A stretch of 34,358 bases of DNA from Lutimaribacter degradans (GTDB taxonomy: Bacteria; Pseudomonadota; Alphaproteobacteria; Rhodobacterales; Rhodobacteraceae). Location: assembly GCF_023703375.1 (NCBI RefSeq), contig NZ_JAMQGO010000018.1, forward strand, positions 1 through 34,358. Reading direction: 5' to 3'. Every line of letters starts with the position of its first letter. Position 1 is the stretch's first letter. This document shows positions 1 to 8,402 of the stretch, piece by piece. A program made the translations under genes and the position numbers. Below the pieces are notes generated by a model. That model was not told the origin of the DNA. It was given only the letters and a program-made list of their open reading frames with translations, and ran no database searches.

Positions 1-95
1 GGGCGTCGGTCAACCAGAAGAGATCAGACATGTTCACCGCTCGTTTTTCGAACCGTGAATCACGCCGCCTCGCAGAAATCAATGGGTCCTGACCC
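1..95 (+). mobile_element. Probable outer end of an IS5-type insertion sequence (body lies left of the window)
   Basis: The reverse complement of 82-95 reads GGGTCAGGACCCAT. It matches 12 of 14 bases with GGCTCAGGACTCAT at 34264-34277, the terminus of the IS5-type element at the other edge of the window. Both ends abut a TA dinucleotide (96-97 here), as expected for IS5-family members that target TA. No transposase reading frame is recognisable in the 95 bases present, so this could be a decayed or partial copy. The call depends on similarity to the right-hand end only. Confidence 0.45.
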
Positions 96-97
96 TA

Positions 98-378
98 AGC
101 AATCCGCCGACGAAATCCGTCCGGATATTCGAGCGGCCACTCTAGATGATTTGCCCTTTACTTACACTCACCTTCGGCGGGTCGCCGAACATCTTGGTTT
201 TTGGGACCAGCCACATGGAGACCTGCGCCATACTGGGTTCGATCACATCGCAGAACGGCCCATCTATTTCTTAGAGGGTCGTCGCGCGGTTGTAGCTTTC
301 GCACAAGAAAACACACTGGAATTTATGGAAACATGCGCCTCTCAGGCAAATCTGGCGCGCTGGCTTCAGCAAAACTAA
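98..378 (+). pseudogene. 3' remnant of an unrecognised gene, apparently cut by the IS-like end
   Basis: The reading frame is open from the left edge of the window to the stop at 376-378. The only early start codons (GTG 55, ATG 82) lie inside the IS-like terminus, and no in-frame ATG follows until about ten codons into the last third. The part outside the IS end encodes about 92 residues. It begins KQSADEIRPDIRAATLDDLP, where IRAATLDDLP resembles the first strand of GNAT acetyltransferases, but the rest (FWDQPHGDLRHTGFDH, IYFLEGRRAVVAFAQ) has no acetyl-CoA loop and I do not recognise it. Base composition is visibly less GC-rich than the neighbouring mrp genes. I infer a gene truncated by insertion. 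A short intact gene starting inside the IS end is possible but less likely. Confidence 0.4.
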
Positions 379-425
379 AGTGAATGGTCGCGCTATACAT
401 ATCCAAAGGGCCGCGCCCGACCCTG

Positions 426-445
426 GGTGGGCAATTCTGCCCACC
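426..445. repeat. Perfect hairpin GGTGGGC-N6-GCCCACC in the gap before the mrp operon
   Basis: GGTGGGC (426-432) and GCCCACC (439-445) form a 7-bp stem around a 6-base loop. No T-run follows on either strand, so it is not a typical intrinsic terminator. It resembles the hairpin at 9860-9875 (GTGGGCTGAAGCCCAC) and may be a dispersed REP-like palindrome. The rest of the gap 379-627 shows no recognisable gene. Confidence 0.5.
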
Positions 446-627
446 TCCGCTCTCCATCCACCCCAAAACGCCCCCGTATCACCTTGAAACCCGACCAAAA
501 CCGTCATAATCGCCCTTCCCATGGGCGTTGTGGCCCCTATCTTGGGGCGCAATGACAGAAAACGCTTGTTCAAGGGGCGGGCCATCCGGTTTAAGTGGCC
601 GCGTCATTTGCGGGACGGGGAGACGAC

Positions 628-3492
628 ATGACCAACGGCGGCAGCCTGCTACCCATCATTGCGCTTTTGCCCTTTCTCGGGGCCTTGGTGCCGGGGTTGA
701 TGATACGGGCGGGGCGTAACGCCTGCGCGACATTCACCGCCGTTCCGACCATCGCCGCGCTGGCCATGCTGGGCGTTCTGACGCCCGACGTGATGGCGGG
801 CGAGGTGCTGAAGGCCGAGATCGAATGGCTGCCGCAACTGGGGCTTTCGGCCAGCTTTTTCCTTGACGGGCTGGGGCTGCTATTCGCCTTCATGATCCTG
901 GGCGTCGGCCTGCTGATCACGCTTTACGCGCGGTTCTACCTGTCGGGCGATGACCCGATGGGCCAGTTCTATACTTACCTGCTGTTGTTCCAGGGCGCGA
1001 TGCTGGGTATCGTGATTTCCGACAACATCCTGCTTTTGCTGATTTTCTGGGAGTTGACAAGCCTCAGCTCGTTCCTGCTGATCGGTTATTGGAAACACCT
1101 GCCCGAGGGCAGGCAGGGCGCGCGCATGGCGCTGGCGGTGACCGGCTCGGGCGGGTTGGCGATGATCGCGGGGATGCTGATCCTGGGCAATATCGTGGGC
1201 AGCTACAACCTGACCGATATCCTGGCGGCGGGCGACGTGATCCGCGCGTCGGATTGGTACCTGCCCGCGCTGATCCTGATCTTGCTGGGGGCTTTCACCA
1301 AGTCGGCGCAGTTCCCGTTCCATTTCTGGTTGCCGCATGCCATGGCCGCACCCACGCCGGTTTCGGCCTACCTGCACTCGGCCACGATGGTGAAGGCGGG
1401 CGTGTTCCTCATGGCGCGGATGTGGCCGGCGCTGGCGGGGACGGATGCGTGGTTTTACATCGTGTCGATCACCGGCCTGATAACCATGGTGCTGGGCGCG
1501 CTGATCGCGCTGTTCAAGGATGACCTGAAGGCGCTTTTGGCCTTTTCCACGGTCAGCCACCTGGGGCTTTTGACGATGCTCTTGGGGTTCGGCACCGAAA
1601 AGGCCGCCATCGCGGCGGTGTTTCACATCATCAACCACCTGACCTTCAAGGCGGCCTTGTTCATGACGGCGGGTATCGTCGACCATGAAACCCACACCCG
1701 CGATATCAAGCGGTTGGGCGGGTTGGCCAAGTTCATGCCGATTACCGCGCTGATCGGCACAGTCGCCGCGCTGTCGATGGCGGGGATACCGCTGTTCAAC
1801 GGGTTCCTGTCAAAAGAGCTGATGCTGGAAGAGGCTGCGCATACTGCCTGGTACCAGAACGACTGGATCGTGCCCGCGCTGGCCACGCTGGGGGCGCTTT
1901 TGTCGGTGGCCTACAGCCTGCGTTTCATTTTCCACGTTTTCGCCGGCCCGGCGCGCGACGATTACCCCGCGCATCCGCATGACCCGCCCTTTGGCATGTA
2001 TGCCGCGCCCGCGCTGCTTTGCGTGCTGGTGGTGGCAATCGGTGTGCTGCCGGGCCTTGCCTACCCGATGGTCAAGGTGGCCGCCCAGGCGGTGACGGGC
2101 CAGGAGCTGAATTTCTACCTCAAGATCTGGCATGGCGTGACGCCCGCGCTAATCATGTCGATCATTGCCGTTGTGGGCGGGGCGTTGCTGCTGGGGCTGC
2201 ATCGGCCGCTGGCGCGTGCCTGGAATGCCGCCCCGCGCCCCGAGGCCAAGGCGATATTCGATGCGCTGATTTCCGCGCTCGTTCGCCTGTCGCGTGGCGT
2301 GACCGATGGTCTGCACAATGGCGCCATCAGCCGCTACCTGGCCATTTTCGTCGTGTCCACGGTGGGGCTGGTCTACGTGGCCTTTTCGGGCGGCACGCTC
2401 AGCCCGCCCACGCGCGAGATGCTGCCGGTGCCGCCTGTCGTCGCGGTCGGTTACGTGTTGTTGATCGCGTCGGCGCTGTTGGTCGTGCTGAACCACCACA
2501 ACCGCTTTCGCGCGCTGGTACTGATCGGGGTGATCGGCTTGATGATCTCGGCCGGGTTCGTCTACCTGTCGGCCCCCGACCTGGCACTGACGCAGATTTC
2601 CGTTGAAACCGTCACGATCATGCTTTTGCTGCTGGCGCTGCATTTCCTGCCAAAGACCACGCCGCGTGAAAGCAGCGTCGGGCTGCGGCTGCGCGACGGG
2701 GTGATCGCCGTTGCAGCGGGCGCAGGCGTCGCCGCGCTGGCGATGGTGTTCCTGCTGCGCGATTTCGACCCGATCTCGGATTATCACCTGGCCAATTCCT
2801 ATGAGGGTGGCGGCGGCACGAATGTCGTGAACGTGATCCTGGTCGATTTCCGCGGCTACGATACCTTTGGCGAGATCATCGTTCTTGGCATCGCGGGCCT
2901 GACCATTTTTGCGCTGATGGAGGCGTTGTTGAGCGGCCCGGCCGCGCGGCGTCTGCGCAACACCGATTACAGCCGGGATCGCTCGCGCGACCGGCACCCG
3001 TTGATGATGGTGGTGGCCACGCGGGCGATGTTGCCCATCGCAGTGATGGTCGGTGTCTACATCTTCTTGCGCGGGCACAACCAGCCGGGCGGTGGTTTTG
3101 TCGCGGGGCTGGTGATCTCGATCGCCTTGCTCATGCAATACATGGCCTCGGGCTTTGGCTGGACGCAGACGCGGCAACGGCTGGAATATCATACGATGAT
3201 CGGCTGGGGCGTTCTGATCGCGGCGCTGACAGGGGTCGGCGCATGGCTGGGGGGCGCGCCCTTCCTGACCAGCATTTATGGCTACATCAAGCTGCCACTG
3301 ATCGAGAAATTCGGCCTTGGCTCGGCCTTTGCCTTTGACCTGGGCGTGTTCCTGACGGTGTTGGGGGCGGTGATGCTGATGCTGTACAGCCTGTCGCGCA
3401 TCGCGCGCTACGCGGGCGAAACGGTGAACGTGGAGCCGATGGATTATGACCCGTCGGGCAAGCGCGAACTCAAGAAACCGGAGGGCGAGTGA
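628..3492 (+). CDS. phaAB: Na+(K+)/H+ antiporter subunit A with fused subunit B domain (MrpA/PhaAB)
   Basis: Largest subunit (954 residues) of a Mrp-type multisubunit cation/proton antiporter in the inner membrane, related to the proton-pumping subunits of complex I. The N-terminal two thirds is a multi-helix antiporter domain. It has the conserved glutamate of FWELTS (E142), the lysine of GAFTKSAQFPFHFWLP (K225) and the signature AMAAPTPVSAYLHSATM just after it. From about residue 792 (VVATRAMLP, RGHNQPGGGFVAG) the protein continues as an MrpB-like domain, so no separate mrpB gene is needed. This matches the rhizobial PhaAB arrangement. I chose ATG 628, preceded by GGGGAGA, over GTG 595. The stop is 1 base before the subunit C start. 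Whether Na+ or K+ is the main ion cannot be told from sequence. Confidence 0.96.
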   Translation: MTNGGSLLPIIALLPFLGALVPGLMIRAGRNACATFTAVPTIAALAMLGVLTPDVMAGEVLKAEIEWLPQLGLSASFFLDGLGLLFAFMILGVGLLITLYARFYLSGDDPMGQFYTYLLLFQGAMLGIVISDNILLLLIFWELTSLSSFLLIGYWKHLPEGRQGARMALAVTGSGGLAMIAGMLILGNIVGSYNLTDILAAGDVIRASDWYLPALILILLGAFTKSAQFPFHFWLPHAMAAPTPVSAYLHSATMVKAGVFLMARMWPALAGTDAWFYIVSITGLITMVLGALIALFKDDLKALLAFSTVSHLGLLTMLLGFGTEKAAIAAVFHIINHLTFKAALFMTAGIVDHETHTRDIKRLGGLAKFMPITALIGTVAALSMAGIPLFNGFLSKELMLEEAAHTAWYQNDWIVPALATLGALLSVAYSLRFIFHVFAGPARDDYPAHPHDPPFGMYAAPALLCVLVVAIGVLPGLAYPMVKVAAQAVTGQELNFYLKIWHGVTPALIMSIIAVVGGALLLGLHRPLARAWNAAPRPEAKAIFDALISALVRLSRGVTDGLHNGAISRYLAIFVVSTVGLVYVAFSGGTLSPPTREMLPVPPVVAVGYVLLIASALLVVLNHHNRFRALVLIGVIGLMISAGFVYLSAPDLALTQISVETVTIMLLLLALHFLPKTTPRESSVGLRLRDGVIAVAAGAGVAALAMVFLLRDFDPISDYHLANSYEGGGGTNVVNVILVDFRGYDTFGEIIVLGIAGLTIFALMEALLSGPAARRLRNTDYSRDRSRDRHPLMMVVATRAMLPIAVMVGVYIFLRGHNQPGGGFVAGLVISIALLMQYMASGFGWTQTRQRLEYHTMIGWGVLIAALTGVGAWLGGAPFLTSIYGYIKLPLIEKFGLGSAFAFDLGVFLTVLGAVMLMLYSLSRIARYAGETVNVEPMDYDPSGKRELKKPEGE

Positions 3493-3493
3493 A

Positions 3494-3859
3494 ATGGAGC
3501 TTTTGGTGGCAAGCGCGGTGGGCGTGCTGACCGCGAGCGGCGTTTACCTGATCCTGCGCCTTCGGGCCTTTCCGGTGATTCTGGGGCTGGCGCTACTGTC
3601 TTATGCCGTGAACGTGTTTCTATTCTCGACGGGGCGGTTGGCCATCAATGCGCCCCCGGTTCTACAGGCCTACGGTGACGCCAGCTATTCCGACCCGCTG
3701 CCGCAGGCGTTGGTGCTGACGGCGATCGTCATTTCCTTTGGCATGACGGCGGTTTTGGTGATGTTCGCGCTTGGGGCTTATCTCGAGGCGGAAGACGACA
3801 GCATAAACATGACCGAGACAGACGAGACCGAGACCACCGGCAAGGAGGGCGAGGCATGA
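3494..3859 (+). CDS. phaC: Mrp/Pha antiporter subunit C
   Basis: Small membrane subunit (121 residues) homologous to NuoK of complex I. It has three hydrophobic segments, the NuoK-like stretch LRAFPVILGLALLSYAVNVFL, and DPLPQALVLTAIVISFGMTA, where the DPLPQALVLTAIVI block is diagnostic of MnhC/MrpC. The C-terminal tail is acidic and rich in Glu, Asp and Thr. The start at ATG 3494, one base after the subunit A stop, gives the usual MELLVA beginning; the same frame is open upstream inside subunit A but is not conserved there. The gene overlaps subunit D by 4 bases (ATGA), which implies translational coupling. Confidence 0.95.
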   Translation: MELLVASAVGVLTASGVYLILRLRAFPVILGLALLSYAVNVFLFSTGRLAINAPPVLQAYGDASYSDPLPQALVLTAIVISFGMTAVLVMFALGAYLEAEDDSINMTETDETETTGKEGEA

Positions 3860-5412
3860 GCCATTGGATTATCGCCCCGGTCGTGCTGCCAGCGATCCTG
3901 GCGCCGATCATCGCTTTCGTGATGCGGTATGATATTTCGCTGGCGCGCACGGCCTCGTTCGCGGGCACCATTGCGCTGGCGGCGATCTGTTTCGGGCTGA
4001 CGGTCGCGGCGGCCGGTGGTGAAACCGTGTCCTACGAGTTGGGCAACTGGCCGGCGCCATTCGGTATCGTGCTGGTGCTCGACCGGCTTTCGGCGGTGAT
4101 GTTGTTGTTGACCTCGGTTCTGGCCTTGGTTGTTCTGGTCCATGCGGTGGCCACCGGGTGGGATGCGCGCGGGCGGCATTTCCACGCCCTGTTCCAGTTT
4201 CAGCTCATGGGAATATTCGGCGCATTTCTGACCGGCGACGCCTTCAACCTGTTCGTCTTCTTCGAGGTACTTCTGATCGCCTCCTACGGCATGATGATCC
4301 ACGGTGGCGGCAAGGTTCGGTTGCAGGCAGGGCTGCAATACGTGGTGATGAACCTGGCGGGGTCCACGTTGTTCCTGTTTGCGCTGGGCACGCTCTACGC
4401 GGCCACCGGAACGTTGAATATCGCGGACCTGGCCCAACGTGTGCAGGGCCTGCCGGTCGAGGATGCGGCGCTGGTGCGGGCAGCGGCGATGATGTTGATG
4501 ATCGTGTTTGCCATCAAGGCCGCTCTGTTTCCGGTGCAGTTCTGGCTGCCGGCGACCTATTCCAACGCGCCCGCGCCGGTGGCGGCGCTTTTCGCCATCA
4601 TGACCAAGGTGGGCGCTTATGCGATCATCCGGGTTCATACGGTTGTATTCGGCCCGGATGTGCCGGTGCTGTCGGGCGTGGTGGGTGACTGGTTGATGCC
4701 CGTGGCGCTGGTCACGGTGGCCATCGGGGCGGTGGGCGTGCTGGGTGCCTCGCGCCTGATGCCGCTGTTGTCCTTTTCGGTCATCGGCTCGATGGGCACC
4801 ATGATGGTAGCGGTTGCCGCGTTCACCCCCGCAACGACCGCCGCGGCGCTGTATTACATGGTGCATTCCACCTTGTCCGCGGCGGCGCTGTTCCTGCTGG
4901 CCGACCTGGTCCTTGCGCGGCGCAACGGCGACCGGCTGCGCGCGCAATTGCCCACGGTTCAGAACGGGCTTTTCGCGGCGCTTTTCTTTGCAGGGGCCAT
5001 CGGCATGGCGGGGATGCCGCCGCTGAGCGGGTTTCTGGGTAAGCTTCTGATCCTGGATGCGATGCAGGCCACGCCGCAGATGACGGCCGCGTTCGTGGCA
5101 ATCTTGCTGGGTTCGCTTTTGACGATCGTGGGCTTCGCCCGCGCCGGCAGCGTGCTGTTCTGGAAATCGACCGGCCTTGCCCCGGCAGAGCCTGCCCCGA
5201 ACCCCGACGATGGCGAGCCGCAGGAACTGGCGGACGCCCCGGCTCCGGCAGGCGTCATGTCCGTTGCGCCGACCGTGGCAGCGTTGGCGTTGCTGGGAGG
5301 GCTGGCCATCTTTGCCGGGCCGGTCAGCGCCTACCTGGGGGCCGCGGCCGACCAGCTATACGACAGCAGCGGATATATCTCGGCCGTGATGGGCCAGGGG
5401 ACGGAGGGCTGA
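3856..5412 (+). CDS. phaD: Mrp/Pha antiporter subunit D
   Basis: Second large antiporter-like subunit (518 residues), homologous to NuoM/NuoN and to the N-terminal half of MrpA. It is a polytopic inner-membrane protein with the conserved glutamate in LFVFFEVLLIASYG (E137) and lysine in FAIKAALFPVQFWLP (K221), followed by the family stretch APAPVAALFAIMTKVGAYAI. The central GLFAALFFAGAIGMAGMPPLSGFLGK is the expected MrpD broken-helix region. A hydrophilic insert of about 25 residues rich in Pro, Glu and Asp (EPAPNPDDGEPQELADAP) precedes the last helices. It starts within the end of subunit C (ATGA overlap), and subunit E begins 3 bases after its stop. Confidence 0.96.
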   Translation: MSHWIIAPVVLPAILAPIIAFVMRYDISLARTASFAGTIALAAICFGLTVAAAGGETVSYELGNWPAPFGIVLVLDRLSAVMLLLTSVLALVVLVHAVATGWDARGRHFHALFQFQLMGIFGAFLTGDAFNLFVFFEVLLIASYGMMIHGGGKVRLQAGLQYVVMNLAGSTLFLFALGTLYAATGTLNIADLAQRVQGLPVEDAALVRAAAMMLMIVFAIKAALFPVQFWLPATYSNAPAPVAALFAIMTKVGAYAIIRVHTVVFGPDVPVLSGVVGDWLMPVALVTVAIGAVGVLGASRLMPLLSFSVIGSMGTMMVAVAAFTPATTAAALYYMVHSTLSAAALFLLADLVLARRNGDRLRAQLPTVQNGLFAALFFAGAIGMAGMPPLSGFLGKLLILDAMQATPQMTAAFVAILLGSLLTIVGFARAGSVLFWKSTGLAPAEPAPNPDDGEPQELADAPAPAGVMSVAPTVAALALLGGLAIFAGPVSAYLGAAADQLYDSSGYISAVMGQGTEG

Positions 5413-5415
5413 TCT

Positions 5416-5907
5416 ATGATGAAGCGCGTATTTCCCCACCCGTTGCTTAGCCTGGCGCTGCTCTTGGTCTGGCTGGGACTGGTCAACAAGGTCACGCCGG
5501 GCAACGTGGTGCTGGGCGCGATCCTCGGTATTGCCGTGCCTTTCGTCACCGGGCCCTACTGGCCGGGCCGGCCCATGATCGGGCGGCCGTTGCGCGTGGT
5601 CGAATATATCTTTGTCGTGCTTTGGGATATCGTCGTGGCCAATTTCCAGGTGGCCGCGATCATCCTTTTCAAACCGGAAAAGAACATTCGCTCGGCCTGG
5701 GTGACGGTGCCTATCGAACTGACATCGCCCGAGGCGATCACCGTGCTGGCGGGCACGATCACCATGACGCCGGGCACCGTATCCACCATGCTGTCAGCAG
5801 ATAGCAGCGCGATCCTGGTACATTGCCTGCACGCCGACGACCCCGAGGCCGTGCGCGACCAGATCAAGCGCCGCTACGAATGGCGCCTGAAGGAGATTTT
5901 CCAATGA
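5416..5907 (+). CDS. phaE: Mrp/Pha antiporter subunit E
   Basis: Membrane subunit (163 residues) of the antiporter. Two N-terminal hydrophobic segments (LLSLALLLVWLGLVNKV, VVLGAILGIAVPFV) and a third (YIFVVLWDIVVANFQVAAIIL) are followed by the soluble MrpE domain. That domain contains the motif TVLAGTITMTPGTVSTMLS, a hallmark of MnhE/MrpE, and the typical ending DPEAVRDQIKRRYEWRLKEIF. ATG 5416 and ATG 5419 are both possible starts. The end overlaps subunit F by 4 bases. Confidence 0.94.
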   Translation: MMKRVFPHPLLSLALLLVWLGLVNKVTPGNVVLGAILGIAVPFVTGPYWPGRPMIGRPLRVVEYIFVVLWDIVVANFQVAAIILFKPEKNIRSAWVTVPIELTSPEAITVLAGTITMTPGTVSTMLSADSSAILVHCLHADDPEAVRDQIKRRYEWRLKEIFQ

Positions 5908-6173
5908 TCACCTACGCCCTTTACTTTGCGTTCGGTTGTTTCGGCCTTGGGCTGTTGTTCAATCTCTGGCGTATCGCCACGGGCCCCGAAAACGCCGACA
6001 GGATCCTCGCGCTGGATACGATGGTGATCAATATAATCGCGCTGCTCATCCTCTACGGGATCTGGCAGGGCACGACCGTGTATTACGAGGCGTCGATGCT
6101 GGTGGCGATGGTGGGCTTTGTCTCGACCGTGGCCTATTGCCGCTTTGTTCTACGCGGCGACATCATCGAATAG
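5904..6173 (+). CDS. phaF: Mrp/Pha antiporter subunit F
   Basis: Short membrane subunit of 89 residues with three hydrophobic segments. The stretch RIATGPENADRILALDTMVINIIALLIL has the conserved GP-xxxDRxLALD motif of the MnhF/MrpF family. The ATG at 5904 lies in an ATGA overlap with the subunit E stop. The same frame is open further upstream inside subunit E, but that extension is Arg/Pro-rich and not membrane-like, so I rejected it. Subunit G starts 8 bases after the stop. Confidence 0.94.
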   Translation: MITYALYFAFGCFGLGLLFNLWRIATGPENADRILALDTMVINIIALLILYGIWQGTTVYYEASMLVAMVGFVSTVAYCRFVLRGDIIE

Positions 6174-6181
6174 GGGGCGGC

Positions 6182-6568
6182 ATGGAACTGGCAACCGATA
6201 TCCTTATTTCCTTTTTCCTGGTCCTGGCCGGGATTTTCGGCTTGGTCGGCTCGTTCGGGCTGGTCAAGCTGAAGGACACGATGCAGCGCCTGCATGCCCC
6301 CACCAAGGCGACAACGCTGGGTGTGGGGGGCGTGCTGATCGCCTCGATGCTGTATTTCCTGCTGGTCAAGGGCAGCCTCTCGTTTCACGAGTTGCTGATC
6401 ACGCTTTTCCTGTTCCTGACCGCACCGATCAGCGCGCATTTCATTGCCAAGACCTTTGTTCAGGCCCGCATCAAGGAAAGCGACCTTCCGCCCACGGGGC
6501 GTGAATACGGCTGGTCCATCCATGACGACCCGCCGTTGGTCGACGATGACCGAAAGCCAGACGAATAA
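6182..6568 (+). CDS. phaG: Mrp/Pha antiporter subunit G
   Basis: Last subunit (128 residues) of the antiporter operon. It has three membrane segments and the MnhG signature FGLVGSFGLVKLKDTMQRLHAPTKATTLG (residues about 20-48), followed by a membrane stretch ending TAPISAHFIAKTF. The C-terminal 35 residues are hydrophilic and acidic (DDPPLVDDDRKPDE). ATG 6182 follows GGGGGCGGC, a weak ribosome site. With this gene the operon is complete: A+B, C, D, E, F, G. Confidence 0.94.
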   Translation: MELATDILISFFLVLAGIFGLVGSFGLVKLKDTMQRLHAPTKATTLGVGGVLIASMLYFLLVKGSLSFHELLITLFLFLTAPISAHFIAKTFVQARIKESDLPPTGREYGWSIHDDPPLVDDDRKPDE

Positions 6569-6586
6569 CAGGCGAAAGGGCCCCGG

Positions 6587-7201
6587 ATGCTGATGCTTGA
6601 CCATATCGCCGTAGCGGCCGAAACGCTGGACGAGGGCCGCGCCCATCTTGAAAGCATGTTGGGGATCACGCTGAACGCCGGTGGGCATCACGCGGTCATG
6701 GGCACGCATAACCTGCTGACGGGGATGGAGGACGGGCTTTATTTCGAACTGATCGCGATCGACCCGGAGGCCGCCGCGCCAAACCGTCCGCGCTGGTTCG
6801 ACCTTGACCGGTTTTCCGGCCCGCCGCGCCTGACGAACTGGATTTGCGGCACGGACGATATGGACGCCGCCCTTGCCGCACTGCCCGGGGCGGGGGAACC
6901 CTTGGAGGTGGAACGTGGTGACCTGCGCTGGCGAATGGGCGTGCCGGCAGATGGTGTGCTGCCTTTCGACAAGGTCCACCCCGCGTTGATCGAATGGCAG
7001 GGCGATGTTCACCCGGTGCAGCGGTTGCCGAACTCGGGGTTGCGGCTGCTCGAATTGCGGGTGATGCATCCGCGCGCTGACGCGTTGCGTGCCGCCCTTG
7101 CCCCGCATCTGTCGGAGTCGCGCGTCAGCTATGTCACGGCGCAGGCGCCGGGGCTGGAGGCCGTGCTGGACTCCCCATTGGGCCGAAAGGTTCTGCGGTG
7201 A
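6587..7201 (+). CDS. VOC-superfamily (glyoxalase-like) protein
   Basis: 204-residue soluble protein beginning MLMLDHIAVAAETLDEGRAHLE, which is the opening strand and helix of glyoxalase-like (vicinal oxygen chelate) domains. GTHNLLTGMEDGLYFELIAIDP at about residues 38-59 is typical of the glyoxalase-like subgroup whose substrates are mostly unknown. Candidate metal ligands are H6 and E54, by family analogy. It starts 18 bases after phaG and may be co-transcribed with it. Its stop overlaps the next start by 4 bases (GTGA). The substrate cannot be inferred. Confidence 0.8.
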   Translation: MLMLDHIAVAAETLDEGRAHLESMLGITLNAGGHHAVMGTHNLLTGMEDGLYFELIAIDPEAAAPNRPRWFDLDRFSGPPRLTNWICGTDDMDAALAALPGAGEPLEVERGDLRWRMGVPADGVLPFDKVHPALIEWQGDVHPVQRLPNSGLRLLELRVMHPRADALRAALAPHLSESRVSYVTAQAPGLEAVLDSPLGRKVLR

Positions 7202-7677
7202 CGCCGCGCCCTGCGCAGCCGGGCGATGCGGCGGCCCTTTTGCCGATCGTCAACCATGTCATTCGTGACACCACCGTCACCTTTACCAATCGCGAAAAGA
7301 CCGAAAGTGACATGCGCGACGAGATCGCGGCACGTGGCTCTGCCTTCCTGGTGGCCGAAGAGGCGGGGCATATCCTGGGCTATGCCAGCTATGCGCAGTT
7401 TCGTGGCGGCCCCGGTTATGCCCGCACGATGGAACATTCCATAGCGCTGGCCCCGGCGGCGCGGGGGCATGGGGTGGGCCGGGCCCTGATCGAGGCGATG
7501 TGCGACCAAGCCAGGGGGCAGGGCGTGCACGTGATGATCGGCGGGATCAGCGCCGAGAATGTCACCGGCCTGGCCTTTCACGGTCGGCTCGGATTCGTCG
7601 AAACCGGCCGTTTGCCGCAAGTCGGGTTCAAGTTCGGCCGCTATATTGACCTTGTATTCATGCAAAAATTTCTGTGA
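7198..7677 (+). CDS. GNAT-family N-acetyltransferase (phosphinothricin acetyltransferase-like)
   Basis: 159-residue acetyl-CoA-dependent N-acetyltransferase. The acetyl-CoA loop is ALAPAARGHGVGRALIEA, with the R/QxxGxG motif as RGHGVG (residues 89-94). FTNREKTESDM, GYASYAQFRGGPGYARTMEHSI and the C-terminal FHGRLGFVETGRLPQVGFKFGRYIDLVFMQ are the order seen in the PAT/Bar-like subgroup (YncA/MnaT-like), which acetylates amino groups of small molecules. The natural substrate is unknown. It starts at GTG 7198 inside the stop of the VOC gene, so the two are probably translationally coupled. Confidence 0.87.
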   Translation: MTPRPAQPGDAAALLPIVNHVIRDTTVTFTNREKTESDMRDEIAARGSAFLVAEEAGHILGYASYAQFRGGPGYARTMEHSIALAPAARGHGVGRALIEAMCDQARGQGVHVMIGGISAENVTGLAFHGRLGFVETGRLPQVGFKFGRYIDLVFMQKFL

Positions 7678-7718
7678 TCCGCGCTGACAGCGGTATGCGC
7701 AAAGGTTACTCTGCAACC

Positions 7719-8402
7719 ATGTCGATCTGGTCTCGCATATCCGACGCACTGTCCGCGCTCGCCAATGGCGAGCCGCTTTCGGCCGTGTTCGACAGGCTAC
7801 GCACGCCGCCTGAACGCTCGGTCGCCTTCACCATCGCGGTGATTGCCCTGGGCGCCAAGATGGCCAAGGCTGATGGGCAGGTCACGCGGGACGAGGTTTC
7901 CGCCTTTCGAGAAGTTTTCCAGATTTCGCCCGAGGACGAGGTGCAGGCCGCCCGGGTTTTCAACCTTGCGCGGCAGGACGTCGCCGGGTTCGAGGATTAC
8001 GCCCGCAAGATCAAGGCGATATTCGACCGCACCGAAGGGCCGTTTTGCGACCTCATGGAAGGGCTGTTTCACATCGCGATGGCTGACGGCACCTATCATC
8101 CGGCCGAGGACGCGTTCCTGGAGCGCGTCGCCGTGATCTTTGGCTTGCCCGAAAGCGATTTTCGCAGCTTGCGCGCGCGTTTCGTGCCCGACGCCGTGCC
8201 CGACCCCTATACCGTGCTGGGTGTCAGCCCGGACATGCCGATTGATGAGATCCGTCGCGCATGGAAGAAACTCGTGCGCGAAAATCACCCCGACGCGTTG
8301 ACCGCGCGCGGCCTGCCGACCGAGGCGATCAAGATGGCCGAGCGCCGGATGAATGACATCAACGAGGCCTGGGACGAGATCAGCAAGGGCAAGGCCGCCT
8401 GA
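7719..8402 (+). CDS. TerB-like / J-domain protein (DjlA-like, soluble)
   Basis: 227 residues with two domains. The first 150 or so residues are a helical TerB-type domain (AVIALGAKMAKADGQVTRDEVSAFREVF and LFHIAMADGTYHPAEDAFLERVAVIFGL, two repeats of the acidic TerB pattern). The C-terminal 65 residues are a J domain with the HPD motif at residues 190-192, which would stimulate an Hsp70 (DnaK) ATPase. This is the order found in DjlA, but the N-terminal membrane anchor of enterobacterial DjlA is absent. ATG 7719 gives MSIWSRISDALSAL, the usual start for this group. The stop TGA overlaps the next ATG by one base. Confidence 0.85.
   Translation: MSIWSRISDALSALANGEPLSAVFDRLRTPPERSVAFTIAVIALGAKMAKADGQVTRDEVSAFREVFQISPEDEVQAARVFNLARQDVAGFEDYARKIKAIFDRTEGPFCDLMEGLFHIAMADGTYHPAEDAFLERVAVIFGLPESDFRSLRARFVPDAVPDPYTVLGVSPDMPIDEIRRAWKKLVRENHPDALTARGLPTEAIKMAERRMNDINEAWDEISKGKAA

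Noticed and set aside
595..627. Upstream GTG start for phaAB
   Set aside because: ATG 628 has a better-placed ribosome site (GGGGAGA), and the extension is not membrane-like.
880..1695. 271-codon open frame on the minus strand inside phaAB
   Set aside because: The product is low-complexity (Gln, Arg, His, Asp) with no domain, and it is antisense to a strongly conserved membrane protein. It is a by-product of GC-rich codon use.
2149..3192. 347-codon minus-strand open frame inside phaAB
   Set aside because: Antisense shadow with a His/Arg/Gln-rich composition and no recognisable fold.
3778..4947. 389-codon minus-strand open frame inside phaC/phaD
   Set aside because: Antisense to two conserved subunits; the composition is repetitive and charged.
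5904..6173. Longer frame for phaF starting at 5823
   Set aside because: The extra residues are Arg/Pro-rich and lie inside phaE; the ATGA overlap start gives the normal protein.
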